A stretch of DNA of 64,000 nucleotides from Candidatus Thiomargarita nelsonii. GTDB lineage: Bacteria > Pseudomonadota > Gammaproteobacteria > Beggiatoales > Beggiatoaceae. This document shows, in pieces, positions 27,574 to 36,106 of the stretch. The stretch spans positions 1 to 64,000 of the forward strand of contig JSZA02000001.1 in NCBI GenBank assembly GCA_000785145.2, written 5' to 3'. The position numbers and the translations under genes were made by a program. How positions within the stretch are numbered: position 1 is the first letter of the stretch; every line of letters starts with the position of its first letter. The notes under the pieces are model-generated. The model made no database searches, was not told the origin of the DNA, and was given only the letters and a program-made list of their open reading frames with translations.

Positions 27574-28146
27574 TCAACGTTTAAGTTCAAGTTTTTCTTT
27601 TAAATACGAATTATCACTTTTTAGCTGCTCTATTTCTATTTTTGACTGTGCCAGTTCTAGTCGAAGATTATGTTCAACACCTTTTTTAGTTCGCGCTTTT
27701 CTTTCGTTCTCTAAGAGCCGTTTTAAATCTTTCTCAGCTTTCTTTTTAGCACCCAATTCATTTTTTAGGCTTGCCACTTGTTGCTGATACTGACTGACAG
27801 CCTTTTCTAAATCTTTCTCATGTTGACGACATTCTGTCAGTTCTTCTGCATACAGAGGCATCATTTTGGTCACATCTGTCCCAGTCACAGCAAAATGCAA
27901 ATACCGAGTAGCCTCCTCATACGTCGGCTCTAAAACAACCACTTGAGCCAATAAAGTTTGTGCCGTTTCTCTATCATCTTTTTCCAAAGCACCCAGCGCA
28001 CGTTGATACAACTCAGCCAACTTATTTTTTCTAAGCTTAGCGTGACGTAATACACGCAACACTTCCCGCAAGACATCGGCTCGCCCAACAAAAGCGGTAG
28101 AGTCTCCGACGGGATTGCCGGCAACATAAGGGTTTTGAGGAAACAT
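27574..28146 (-). CDS. Coiled-coil protein with truncated STAND N-terminus
   Basis: 190 residues. The first 32 (NPYVAGNPVGDSTAFVGRAD, then VLREVLRVLRH) are the classic start of STAND/AAA ATPases, but the P-loop that should follow is absent. The frame goes straight to a TPR-like pair (KLAELYQRALGALEKDDRET) and then to a long coiled coil (about 100-190). It looks like the in-frame product of an internal deletion joining the two ends of a larger ATPase gene. Whether it still functions, for example as a decoy or scaffold, is unknown. Confidence 0.65.
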   Translation of the reverse strand: MFPQNPYVAGNPVGDSTAFVGRADVLREVLRVLRHAKLRKNKLAELYQRALGALEKDDRETAQTLLAQVVVLEPTYEEATRYLHFAVTGTDVTKMMPLYAEELTECRQHEKDLEKAVSQYQQQVASLKNELGAKKKAEKDLKRLLENERKARTKKGVEHNLRLELAQSKIEIEQLKSDNSYLKEKLELKR

Positions 28147-28203
28147 TGTTTATTTTTTTGATTTTATTAAGTTAAATATTTAATCAACAAATATTCTTAG
28201 AGC

Positions 28204-28509
28204 TATCAATGCTTTGATTGAAGCCCCAGCGGAGCAATCATCTTTTGATGATGCCTTGCTCGTTTTTAGAAAGCTTTGTTTCAGTCAATAATTTGAGCAA
28301 ATCAATGACGGTGGGTGGATCAACTCAATGCCATTGGCGTAGGGGCGGGTGTACGAAAAATCACGGTCCATGTAGGGGCAATCCTTTATGGTTGCCCTTA
28401 ACGAAGGTGGCATTGGTGGATCAACTAGAGTTCCTTGTTTTGGGGAGGATTTTGGTGTTTTTTTCATCAAAAAAAATTGAGCATCAGTTGTGGGTTTAGA
28501 TGACTAAAA
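28204..28509 (-). pseudogene. Duplicated 5' fragment of the Rpn-type gene with insertion
   Basis: It matches 25823-26069, including about 40 bases upstream of the start codon, but lacks about 60 bases in the middle and carries a 92-base miniature element. It has the MKKTPKSSPKQGTLVDPP start but no full reading frame. Confidence 0.85.
28325..28416. mobile_element. TCAATGCC-type element in the duplicated fragment
   Basis: 92 bases, starting TCAATGCCATTGG and ending TGGCATTGG. The 9-base TGGATCAAC flanks both sides (28316-28324 and 28417-28425). The empty site is preserved in the parent gene near 25979, which proves the insertion. Confidence 0.85.
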
Positions 28510-28542
28510 CAAGTGCCTTTGATGTCAGTTTATTGTAAGGCT

Positions 28543-28896
28543 TTATTCTGAAACATGACGTACTAACTGACTAATAGCATTCTGCGCTTCTGGTGAAATA
28601 TTTGTAAACATGAATCCTGTTCTGTGAAAAGCTTGATCAATATCAACCCAACGGCTTTGTGCCTCAAACTGAATGCCTTCTTCTGTTATATTTTTAATAA
28701 CAAATGCCTCCTTTAAATCTTGCCCGCTAATTGAAAAAGAAAACGTTTGACCCAAAACGATGTGGTTTTCGCTTAAAAGCAGAATGCCGTTCTCGTTAAG
28801 CTCTGCGATATAACCTAAAACATCGTTGCTGTCCGTATTCAATACGGGTATTAATGATAATAAATTCCATCTTTTAGCACCTCGACGTTCGAACAT
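28543..28896 (-). CDS. PilZ-domain protein
   Basis: 117 residues, essentially one PilZ domain. The N-terminal RRGAKRW is the Arg motif and LGYIAELNENGILLLSE the second motif (usual D/N-x-S-x-x-G, here with Asn-Glu-Asn-Gly), followed by FSFSISGQDL and a terminal helix. PilZ domains bind cyclic di-GMP and control motility or exopolysaccharide. It appears to stand alone, and binding should be considered likely but not certain because the Ser of the second motif is replaced. Confidence 0.8.
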   Translation of the reverse strand: MFERRGAKRWNLLSLIPVLNTDSNDVLGYIAELNENGILLLSENHIVLGQTFSFSISGQDLKEAFVIKNITEEGIQFEAQSRWVDIDQAFHRTGFMFTNISPEAQNAISQLVRHVSE

Positions 28897-28915
28897 TTTT
28901 TTTTCCTCTCTCCAC

Positions 28916-28940
28916 GTCCAAAGCTAAAGCTTTGGACTCC
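28916..28940. repeat. Hairpin, CCAAAGCT variant
   Basis: CCAAAGCT-AA-AGCTTTGG between GTCC and ACTCC; another base-paired variant of the family, placed between two minus-strand genes. Confidence 0.8.
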
Positions 28941-28953
28941 AAAATATTCCATG

Positions 28954-29568
28954 CTACGGATTTGTAAATCGAGACTTGCTCAGTGCCTCCAGAATGATCT
29001 TTTTGTCTTGGTCGTTGTTATACATGACGCTAATGAAAAGTGAACTGTCGCCAATGAGACGGTCGTACATGATCTGATGCACGATAACTGTCTGCTTGTC
29101 AGGGGTGTACATGGTGATGTGCAGCACCTCAAACTCAAGACCACCGATTGTCTCTCGACTCCTATAGTAGTCAATGGTAATTCCTCGTGACAAGTAAGTG
29201 TTTTTGAGTATATCAAAAACCGCCTCCCGCTCTACCCGGTAATCTCCGTCTTCCTGATAGGCTTGAGCTGTCGAAGTGAAGGTATTGAACAGATTCTTGC
29301 GAAGGTGAAGCAAGGGAACGTGGGACATTGCTGGAATCTCTGCGTCATAAGTCTCTTCAATCGCTTTTTTGCCTTTACCTTCTATGCTTTCGATCTCTTC
29401 CTTGCTGAGGAGCTTCCATCCCTTGGGAATCGGGAACTCCCACCCAAACCGGTTATTCTTGTAAATCCCTTCAACAATTTGGCCTTCGATCAAGGTGGGC
29501 TGTTTGGAAAATGCCACAAGTGGCGTGTTGAGAATGACAAGTATTGCTACCGTTGTTATGTATTTCAT
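28954..29568 (-). CDS. Exported protein of unknown function
   Basis: 204 residues from ATG 29568, which has GAGGAG upstream; an in-frame ATG at 29583 would put MRSTN before the signal peptide (MKYITTVAILVILNTPLVAF). The mature region begins EGIYKNNRFGWEFPIPKGWK, a pattern seen in proteins that carry a beta-sheet PsbP/Mog1-like lipid or stress domain. The assignment is weak. It is followed downstream by the PilZ gene. Confidence 0.7.
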   Translation of the reverse strand: MKYITTVAILVILNTPLVAFSKQPTLIEGQIVEGIYKNNRFGWEFPIPKGWKLLSKEEIESIEGKGKKAIEETYDAEIPAMSHVPLLHLRKNLFNTFTSTAQAYQEDGDYRVEREAVFDILKNTYLSRGITIDYYRSRETIGGLEFEVLHITMYTPDKQTVIVHQIMYDRLIGDSSLFISVMYNNDQDKKIILEALSKSRFTNP

Positions 29569-29590
29569 ATTCGTGCTCCTCAATTAGTCA

Positions 29591-29624
29591 AAGAAATCCT
29601 ATTTCTTTAAGAAATAGGATTTCT
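29591..29624. terminator. Hairpin terminator, AATCCTATTT type
   Basis: AGAAATCCTATTTCTT / AAGAAATAGGATTTCT. It lies 3' of prfC (minus strand) and before the exported-protein gene. Confidence 0.75.
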
Positions 29625-29631
29625 ATAAATA

Positions 29632-31215
29632 TTAATGCTCCCGCGTCGCAAAAAACAGAATTTCAGGCCACCGCTCTTCCATCAACGACAAATTGACCTT
29701 CGTAGGCGCAATATAGGTCAAATTATTGGCACCGTCTAAGGCGAGGTTACTAAACGCTTTGCGCTTAAATTCTTCTAATTTTTTCTCATCCTCACAACTC
29801 ACCCAACGGGCGGTGGCAACTTGCACCGCTTCAAATTGACATTCTACCCCATATTCATTTTTTAAGCGCCACATCACCACATCAAATTGTAATATGCCCA
29901 CCGCCCCTAAAATTAAATCATTATTGCTCATGGGGCGGAATAATTGCGTTGCCCCTTCTTCACTGAGCTGTTGTAAGCCCTTTAATAGTGCTTTCATCCG
30001 CAAAGGATCACGCAAACGGGCGCGGCGGAAAATTTCGGGGGCAAAATGGGGAATGCCTGTAAATTTCAAATCTTCTCCTTGAGTAAAGGTATCACCAATT
30101 TGAATGGTGCCATGATTATGCAGCCCGATAATATCACCTGGCCATGCTTTTTCCGTATGTTCGCGCTCTCCCGCCATAAAAGTCAAAGCGTTAGCGATTT
30201 GCACATCCCGATTTAAACGCACATGGCGCATTTTCATGCCCTTGCTATATTGCCCAGAACAGATACGCAAAAAGGCAATACGATCACGATGGGCGGGATC
30301 CATATTGGCCTGAATTTTAAAAACAAAGCCAGAAAATTTGGCTTCATCGGGCACGACGTGGCGGCTAATGCTTGCGCGTGGCAGTGGGGGCGGTGCAGAT
30401 TTGATAAAACTATCGAGCAAGGCTTTAACCCCAAAATTATTCAGCGCCGATCCAAAAAACACGGGCGTTAATTCTCCCGCTAAAAAGGCATCTAAATCAA
30501 ATGGATGACTGGCGCCGTCGACCAATTCAACCTCCTCTTTTAACTCATCAAGCGTGGATTGTCCCAATTTAGCGACCAGTTGGGGATCATCAAGCGTGGT
30601 ATAAATTTGTCCTTCACTGGCTATCGCGTTTTTGCCTGGCTCAAATAAAGTCACACTGTTTTCTAAAAAATGATAAATGCCCTTAAAATGTTTGCCCATA
30701 CCGATAGGCCAAGTGATTGGCGCACAGCGGATTTTGAGGACCGTTTCAATTTCATCCAATAAATCAATCGGATCCAATCCATCCCGATCTAATTTATTGA
30801 TAAAAGTCAAAATGGGCGTATCGCGTAATCGGCACACATCCATTAATTTAATGGTGCGCTGCTCAACCCCTTTTCCCGAATCAATCACCATCAAGGCAGA
30901 ATCGACGGCAGTTAGGGTACGATAAGTGTCTTCTGAAAAATCCTCGTGCCCGGGCGTATCTAAGAGATTGATGATGATGCCTTGGTAAGGGAATTGCATC
31001 ACTGATGATGTGACCGAAATGCCGCGTTGTTTTTCCAATTCCATCCAATCGGAGGTGGCATGACGGGCAGCTTTCCGGCCTTTGACGGTGCCAGCTAATT
31101 TGATCGCGCCACCAAAGAGCAACAGTTTTTCAGTCACAGTGGTTTTACCCGCGTCGGGGTGAGAGATAATGGCAAAAGTACGGCGTCTTGCGGTTTCTTC
31201 GGATAATGTGGACAT
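29632..31215 (-). CDS. prfC: Peptide chain release factor 3
   Basis: 527 residues, the usual length. RF3 is a GTPase that recycles RF1/RF2 from the ribosome. G motifs are visible: G1 SHPDAGKTT, switch-I region with [21 protein letters not shown]3 DTPGHEDF and G4 NKLD. The C-terminal domains end [16 protein letters not shown] 31215 starts the expected [21 protein letters not shown]. Confidence 0.97.
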   Translation of the reverse strand: MSTLSEETARRRTFAIISHPDAGKTTVTEKLLLFGGAIKLAGTVKGRKAARHATSDWMELEKQRGISVTSSVMQFPYQGIIINLLDTPGHEDFSEDTYRTLTAVDSALMVIDSGKGVEQRTIKLMDVCRLRDTPILTFINKLDRDGLDPIDLLDEIETVLKIRCAPITWPIGMGKHFKGIYHFLENSVTLFEPGKNAIASEGQIYTTLDDPQLVAKLGQSTLDELKEEVELVDGASHPFDLDAFLAGELTPVFFGSALNNFGVKALLDSFIKSAPPPLPRASISRHVVPDEAKFSGFVFKIQANMDPAHRDRIAFLRICSGQYSKGMKMRHVRLNRDVQIANALTFMAGEREHTEKAWPGDIIGLHNHGTIQIGDTFTQGEDLKFTGIPHFAPEIFRRARLRDPLRMKALLKGLQQLSEEGATQLFRPMSNNDLILGAVGILQFDVVMWRLKNEYGVECQFEAVQVATARWVSCEDEKKLEEFKRKAFSNLALDGANNLTYIAPTKVNLSLMEERWPEILFFATREH

Positions 31216-31306
31216 AGTTAAAATGATTTATTATAAGCCTTTTGGAGATTTTTCTTGTCCTTTTATATTACATTATTTACAATATTACTCATTTAAATAG
31301 GAGACT

Positions 31307-31531
31307 ATGAAAATGGCGGGTCAAATCAAAAAAATGATTAATACAATCATTGAACAAAGATCAAAAGGAAGTCCCATCATCGCTGGCACAATCAAAGTTA
31401 AATTGATTTTGAAAGGAATCAATCCTGAGACATTTAGTTATCAATCCAAAGATAATCCCATGATCATAAAAAAACTCGAAAAAATTGCCAAAGATTTTGG
31501 GGTGAAATTGGATCGTGGCTTAAATAGCTGA
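31307..31531 (+). CDS. Small conserved-looking protein before FIST gene
   Basis: 74 residues, start ATG 31307 with AGGAG five bases upstream. It is basic and unrelated to a family I can name; residues 20-45 (KGSPIIAGTIKVKLILKGIN) are strand-rich, and the C-terminal helix (NPMIIKKLEKIAKDFGVKLD) is amphipathic. The gap to the FIST gene is 39 bases and both have good ribosome sites, so they probably form an operon. Confidence 0.65.
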   Translation: MKMAGQIKKMINTIIEQRSKGSPIIAGTIKVKLILKGINPETFSYQSKDNPMIIKKLEKIAKDFGVKLDRGLNS

Positions 31532-31570
31532 TGCCTTTTGCAATAAACCAAGTGACTTAGGAGAAAATTA

Positions 31571-32686
31571 GTGAATATCATTACCGCTGAAAGTACAAAA
31601 GACTCAATTGAAGAGCTTGTACAAGATATAAAACAGCAAATAAGCAATTTTGATGCCAAAATTGTGCTTTTTTTTGCATCAGCAAAATTTGATCCGGATA
31701 AAATTGCTGAAAAAATGCAAGATGCTTTTGGAGATGCCTTAGTTTTCGGATGTATGACGGCTGGTGAAGTCGTTTCAGGTCAAATGCTGAAAAATTCGTT
31801 GGTGGCAATGGCTTTCAATTCAGAAGTCATTGGCAATATTAAAATCGAAGTCGTTGAAAACATCAAAGATGAAAGCGGCACCAAAGGGGTTGATAAGGCA
31901 TTTGCTGCTTTTGAAAACCACTTTAAAATGCCGATGCAAGCACTAGATTTTGACAAATATGTGGGTATTGTGCTGATTGATGGGCTCAGCAGTGCTGAGG
32001 AAAGGATTATGGATCGGGTTGGCGATCTCACCAATGTACTATTTGTGGGTGGCTCTACTGGCGACGATTTGAAATTTGAGAAGACTTATGTTTATGCCAA
32101 CGGAAAAGCTTATACAAATGCTGCTTTACTCTGCTTAATCGAGCCCAAAGTGAATTTTGGTTTGATCAAAACGCAAAGTTTTTGCACATTGCCTCAAAAA
32201 TTGGTGGCGACAAAGGTTAATGAAGCCGAAAGGCGGGTTATCGAATTTAACAATAAGCCGGCGGTGGTTGCTTATGCTGAAGCCGTTGGTAGCACTGTAG
32301 AAGAGGCTTCAAATCACTTTATGGACAAACCGGTTGGTTTGATGGTAGATGATGATCCTTATGTTCGCAGCCCTCAGCAGATTCAAGGCAATGACATGAT
32401 ATTTTATTGTAATGTCTTGGAAGGGATGGAACTGGCGTTACTTGAATCTCAGGATATTATTGGCGATACCAAAAAGGCTATTGAAGAAAAACAAAAGGAA
32501 ATGGGCTCGATTTCCGCGATCATCAATTTCCACTGTATTCTGAGAACATTAGAGCTGGAAAAAAAGGGATTAACCGATAATTACGGTAAAGTCTTTTCTG
32601 ATATTCCAACGATTGGTTTTAGCACTTATGGTGAAGAATACATCGGGCATATTAATCAGACGTCGACAATGTTGGCTTTTGAATAA
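31571..32686 (+). CDS. FIST N/C-domain sensory protein
   Basis: 371 residues from GTG 31571, preceded by TAGGAGA. The N-terminal FIST domain carries KIVLFFASAKFDPDKIAEKM, VFGCMTAGEVVSG and FVGGSTGDDLKFE; the FIST_C part has the late block IGFSTYGEEYIGHINQT. FIST domains are proposed small-ligand (probably amino-acid) sensors and are usually joined to or encoded near signalling proteins. Here the protein is free-standing with no output domain, so it may act through a partner. Confidence 0.88.
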   Translation: MNIITAESTKDSIEELVQDIKQQISNFDAKIVLFFASAKFDPDKIAEKMQDAFGDALVFGCMTAGEVVSGQMLKNSLVAMAFNSEVIGNIKIEVVENIKDESGTKGVDKAFAAFENHFKMPMQALDFDKYVGIVLIDGLSSAEERIMDRVGDLTNVLFVGGSTGDDLKFEKTYVYANGKAYTNAALLCLIEPKVNFGLIKTQSFCTLPQKLVATKVNEAERRVIEFNNKPAVVAYAEAVGSTVEEASNHFMDKPVGLMVDDDPYVRSPQQIQGNDMIFYCNVLEGMELALLESQDIIGDTKKAIEEKQKEMGSISAIINFHCILRTLELEKKGLTDNYGKVFSDIPTIGFSTYGEEYIGHINQTSTMLAFE

Positions 32687-32725
32687 TGGGGGTTTTACTC
32701 GACGCGGAGCGCTCATCGAGCCGTT

Positions 32726-32760
32726 AAAAATCCGATTTTTTCAAAAAATCGGATTTTTTT
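32726..32760. terminator. Hairpin terminator of the FIST operon
   Basis: AAAAATCCGATTTTTT / AAAAAATCGGATTTTTT. It has a G-C pair exchanged relative to the usual AATCCTATTT family but the stem is kept. A T run follows. Confidence 0.8.
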
Positions 32761-32852
32761 GAGAGACACAGACACGCGCAAAGAGTCCTGCCATAATTCG
32801 CAGGCCATTTTGCCAAAGTTTTTGTGTGTGTACGAAAACAGTCAACAGAAAT

Positions 32853-33515
32853 TTACTTAATAGGCACTAAACGATCCCCAAAAGGCGTATGTACAACGCG
32901 CATGCCTGGCGGAACCTCATGCTCCTCAATGACTTTTCTATTAAATTTTGTTTTGCGTTGATTGCCTCCTTTACGTGCGTTTTCGCCTCCTTTAGGTGGT
33001 TTTTGCCTCACGGATGGGCGTGATGGTGGTAGGGCTCTACCCTGCGTTAAGGTTAAAATTGCAAACATCTCACCATCATCACACTTAACGCCTTTTTTCT
33101 CATTGGAGGTACGACACGGAGCATCTTCCGGATATTCTATTTGTATCTCTCGCCCCTTGACGCTCAACAAATAATAACCCTCATAACCTTCAATGGCTGT
33201 ACGTCTGTTATTCTTAAAGCGTTGGAGAAATTCTTTATTATCAGGACCTTTTAATATCGCTACCCGTTTATCCCCAATACGGCTTGTACCCTGTAGTGTA
33301 AAATCTTTTTGCGGTTTTTTGGAGGCCGTTTTAGAGCGAGTTGGGCGCGAGGGTGGCTTGGTAGATTGCCTAAATGGAACAGGGAGTGTTTTTGGTGGTT
33401 TTTGAACAACGGGCGCAGGTGGCGGCTTGCCACGATCTGGATCGAATAGATCAAAACCATAACTGTTGCCACTCAAAAAAATTAATATCAAGGTGACAGC
33501 TAAGTTCATTCTCAT
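32853..33515 (-). CDS. Exported proline-rich protein
   Basis: 220 residues. A signal peptide (MRMNLAVTLILIFLSGNSYG) is followed by a Pro/Lys-rich linker (about 28-75), a compact domain (FTLQGTSRIGDKRVAILKG, YEGYYLLSVKGREIQIEYP) and a second Pro/Lys-rich linker. The compact domain resembles the small beta domain of PilP/GspC, which connects inner- and outer-membrane parts of pilus or secretion machines, but the similarity is loose and no partner genes are beside it. Confidence 0.65.
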   Translation of the reverse strand: MRMNLAVTLILIFLSGNSYGFDLFDPDRGKPPPAPVVQKPPKTLPVPFRQSTKPPSRPTRSKTASKKPQKDFTLQGTSRIGDKRVAILKGPDNKEFLQRFKNNRRTAIEGYEGYYLLSVKGREIQIEYPEDAPCRTSNEKKGVKCDDGEMFAILTLTQGRALPPSRPSVRQKPPKGGENARKGGNQRKTKFNRKVIEEHEVPPGMRVVHTPFGDRLVPIK

Positions 33516-33543
33516 GTTAAATTCTCCTCAAAGTATAATAAAC

Positions 33544-33566
33544 GTCCAAGATAAATCTTGGACTCC
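33544..33566. repeat. CCAAGAT-type half hairpin
   Basis: Single half, about 30 bases before the ABC permease start. Confidence 0.75.
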
Positions 33567-33594
33567 TTTAAACAAGTCGATCAATTTTTCCTAA

Positions 33595-34404
33595 ATGACT
33601 ATAATCAAACGTTATTTGATAGCGACTTATGCCGGCTTTTGGGCACCCTTTCAAGCCGCCTATACACATCGTTACCTCTTATTTTTATTATTCAAGCGCG
33701 ATATAACGACACGCACCTCAGGCACTTTACTAGGAGATGCTTGGTTACTCGTTCAACCAGGATTGCAAATCCTTGCCTTTTGGTTTCTACTTGACATTGT
33801 ACTAAAAATCAAATTTCCAAGTCGAGTCAGCTTTGTCGATTATTTTTTAGTTGGCATGTTATCTTGGTTATTTATCTCAGAAGTTTTGTCGCGTAGTTTA
33901 AATGTATTAAGCGAATTTGGTGGCTTATATCGGCGAGCCGTATTTCCAGTTCTCATTTTACCATTATTACCCTTACTCTTGTCTGCCCTACTCTATATCA
34001 TCGTGATGGGCGTGACAGTGGGATTATTAGAAGGGATTAATAGTATCCCCATTGCGATACTGACAATTTTATTATTATCAATCTGGCTAATACCCTTTTG
34101 TTATATATTAGCCATTATTGGATTATTTATCAAAGATATAGGACAATTTTTTCCATTTTTGATTAGTGTCAGCTTATATTTAAGCCCAATATTATATATG
34201 CCCTCTCAGATGCCAGAGTCTATGCAATGGGTCTTAATTATGAACCCAATAGCTGACTTAATGGCCTTGATTCATGCGGGCATACAAGAATTATCTTGGA
34301 CATGGGGTAATATTTGGCGCCCCCTAATGCTGTGGTTATTGTTATTAGGACCAGGCTGGGTATTGTTTCGGCGGGCAGAGCCGCATATACGAGAAATGCT
34401 ATAA
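33595..34404 (+). CDS. ABC-2 type polysaccharide export permease
   Basis: 269 residues with six hydrophobic segments. RDITTRTSGTLLGDAWLLVQPGLQILAFW and the C-terminal NPIADLMALIHAG are typical of Wzm/KpsM-type permeases that export O-antigen, teichoic acid or capsule chains. The matching ATP-binding subunit is normally next door but here the downstream gene is a UbiH-family hydroxylase, so the permease is an orphan in this window. Confidence 0.85.
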   Translation: MTIIKRYLIATYAGFWAPFQAAYTHRYLLFLLFKRDITTRTSGTLLGDAWLLVQPGLQILAFWFLLDIVLKIKFPSRVSFVDYFLVGMLSWLFISEVLSRSLNVLSEFGGLYRRAVFPVLILPLLPLLLSALLYIIVMGVTVGLLEGINSIPIAILTILLLSIWLIPFCYILAIIGLFIKDIGQFFPFLISVSLYLSPILYMPSQMPESMQWVLIMNPIADLMALIHAGIQELSWTWGNIWRPLMLWLLLLGPGWVLFRRAEPHIREML

Positions 34405-34414
34405 ATTTTTAAAA

Positions 34415-34798
34415 ATCCTATTTCTTCAAGAAATAGGATTTTTTATAGTATTTCAGAAAATAGGAGTCCAAGATTTATCTTGGCTGTCCCAAGATAAATC
34501 TTGGACTCCTAGCAAAATCTTTATCTGAAAAGCTATAGCAAAATCCTATTTCTTCAAGAAATAGGATTTTTTATAGTATTTCAGAAAATAGGAGTCCAAG
34601 ATTTATCTTGGCTGTCCCAAGATAAATCTTGGACTCCTAGCAAAATCTTTATCTGAAAAGCTATAGCAAAATCCTATTTCTTCAAGAAATAGGATTTTTT
34701 ATAGTATTTCAGAAAATAGGAGTCCAAGATTTATCTTGGCTGTCCCAAGATAAATCTTGGACTCCTAGCAAAATCTTTATCTGAAAAGCTATAGCATA
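34415..34798. repeat. Tandem triplication of a 128-bp unit
   Basis: Three units of 128 bases (34415-34542, 34543-34670, 34671-34798) are virtually identical. Each contains an AATCCTATTTCTT terminator hairpin, the TTTCAGAAAATAGGAGTCC approach, a double CCAAGAT hairpin and the TCTGAAAAGCTATAG end. Each unit is thus a TATAG-ended element plus a terminator; the inverted single copy is at 9492-9585. It fills the gap between the permease and ubiH-like genes. Confidence 0.92.
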
Positions 34799-34820
34799 AT
34801 AAACCAAATAGGAAAAAAAA

Positions 34821-36032
34821 ATGCAACCCATTGATTATGACGTACTCATTGTAGGCAGTGGCATTATCGGCGCCACTTATGCCTGTGCCTTACTACAAGG
34901 GGGTATGCGAATAGCACTTGTCGAAGCCAAGCCCAAATCAAATGATAAAAAAGAAGAGTTTGATTTACGGACCTATGCCCTCACCCGTGCCTCTGAGCGT
35001 ATTTTTACCAATTTAGGCGTTTGGGACAAAATCGCCGCCCAACGGATCAGTCCATTTCGAGAAATGCACGTTTGGGATGCCGGCGGCGAAATTCATTTTA
35101 ATAGCACCATGCTAAATGAAGCCACTTTAGGCCATATTGTTGAACAAACAGTGATACAAGCCGCCTTAACAGCCCGACTCGCAGAATTTGAAACACTCAC
35201 CAATTATCGCCCTGCTAAAGTGCAAACTTTCAATCTCACCAAAGATGAAAGCGCCATGCAAGTCCATTTAGATAATGGACAAAGTTTAACAACTCGCCTT
35301 TTAATCAGTGCCGAAGGAGCAAACTCCTCTATCCGTACCAATGCCGGCATTCCTTACCAAATACGCGAACACGGACAACAAGCCATTGTTGCCACCGTAC
35401 AAACCGCCCACCCTCATCAACAAACGGCTTGGCAACGTTTTTTACCAACCGGACCATTAGCCTTTTTGCCCTTATCAGAGCCACAGACTTGTTCGATTGT
35501 CTGGAGCATTGACACGCCACTGGCTCAACGCTTGATGACTTTAGACAAACAAGCATTTCAACAAGCACTTGAAAAAGCCTTTGCATTAAAACTAGGCACA
35601 GTGACAGATTGTGGACAACGTGCTACATTTCCCTTACAAAGCCGCCACGCGCTTCAATATGTACAACCCAGACTGGCACTAATAGGCGACGCTGCCCATA
35701 CCGTTCTACCCTTAGCTGGACAAGGACTTAATTTAGGATTACTAGATGCAGCCGCTTTAAGTGAGATCGTCCTAAACGCCCATGCCAAAAGGCAAGATTT
35801 TGGAAGCTATCGAGAATTGCGCCGCTATGAACGCTGGCGCAAAGGCGAAAATTTGATAATGTTGAAAGTCATGGATGGATTTAAATATTTATTTGCTAAG
35901 CCTCCACTGAAATGGGCGCGTAACCTTGGATTGAGCCTAACAAATACCACTGTGCCACTCAAACAACTCATCATACAATATGCGATGGGCTTAAAAGGAG
36001 ATTTGCCACGTCTGGCAAATATAAATACATAG
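34821..36032 (+). CDS. UbiH/UbiF/VisC-family FAD hydroxylase
   Basis: 403 residues. The dinucleotide motif VLIVGSGIIGATYACALL (9-26), the linker Asp-Arg region FDLRTYALTRASERIF and the second FAD motif ALIGDAAHTVLPLAGQGLNLGL identify a class A flavin monooxygenase of ubiquinone biosynthesis. Members hydroxylate different ring positions (UbiH, UbiI, UbiF), and which one this is cannot be decided here. ATG 34821 follows ATAGGAAAA. Confidence 0.9.
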   Translation: MQPIDYDVLIVGSGIIGATYACALLQGGMRIALVEAKPKSNDKKEEFDLRTYALTRASERIFTNLGVWDKIAAQRISPFREMHVWDAGGEIHFNSTMLNEATLGHIVEQTVIQAALTARLAEFETLTNYRPAKVQTFNLTKDESAMQVHLDNGQSLTTRLLISAEGANSSIRTNAGIPYQIREHGQQAIVATVQTAHPHQQTAWQRFLPTGPLAFLPLSEPQTCSIVWSIDTPLAQRLMTLDKQAFQQALEKAFALKLGTVTDCGQRATFPLQSRHALQYVQPRLALIGDAAHTVLPLAGQGLNLGLLDAAALSEIVLNAHAKRQDFGSYRELRRYERWRKGENLIMLKVMDGFKYLFAKPPLKWARNLGLSLTNTTVPLKQLIIQYAMGLKGDLPRLANINT

Positions 36033-36041
36033 CAGGTATTT

Positions 36042-36096
36042 TGGAGTCCAAGATTTATCTTGGGAGTGCGACCGTCCAAGATAAATCTTGGACTCC
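36042..36096. repeat. Double CCAAGAT hairpin between convergent genes
   Basis: Both halves have the common core, separated by GGAGTGCGACC. It lies between the 3' ends of the UbiH-family gene and the AAA gene and could serve as a two-way terminator. Confidence 0.8.
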
Positions 36097-36106
36097 TTTC
36101 CAATCC

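Noticed and set aside
33595..34404. Complete capsule/O-antigen ABC exporter
   Set aside because: Only the permease is present; no ATP-binding subunit or glycosyltransferase lies nearby.
34415..34798. CRISPR array
   Set aside because: The three units are 128 bases with no unique spacers; this is a tandem duplication of a mobile hairpin and terminator.
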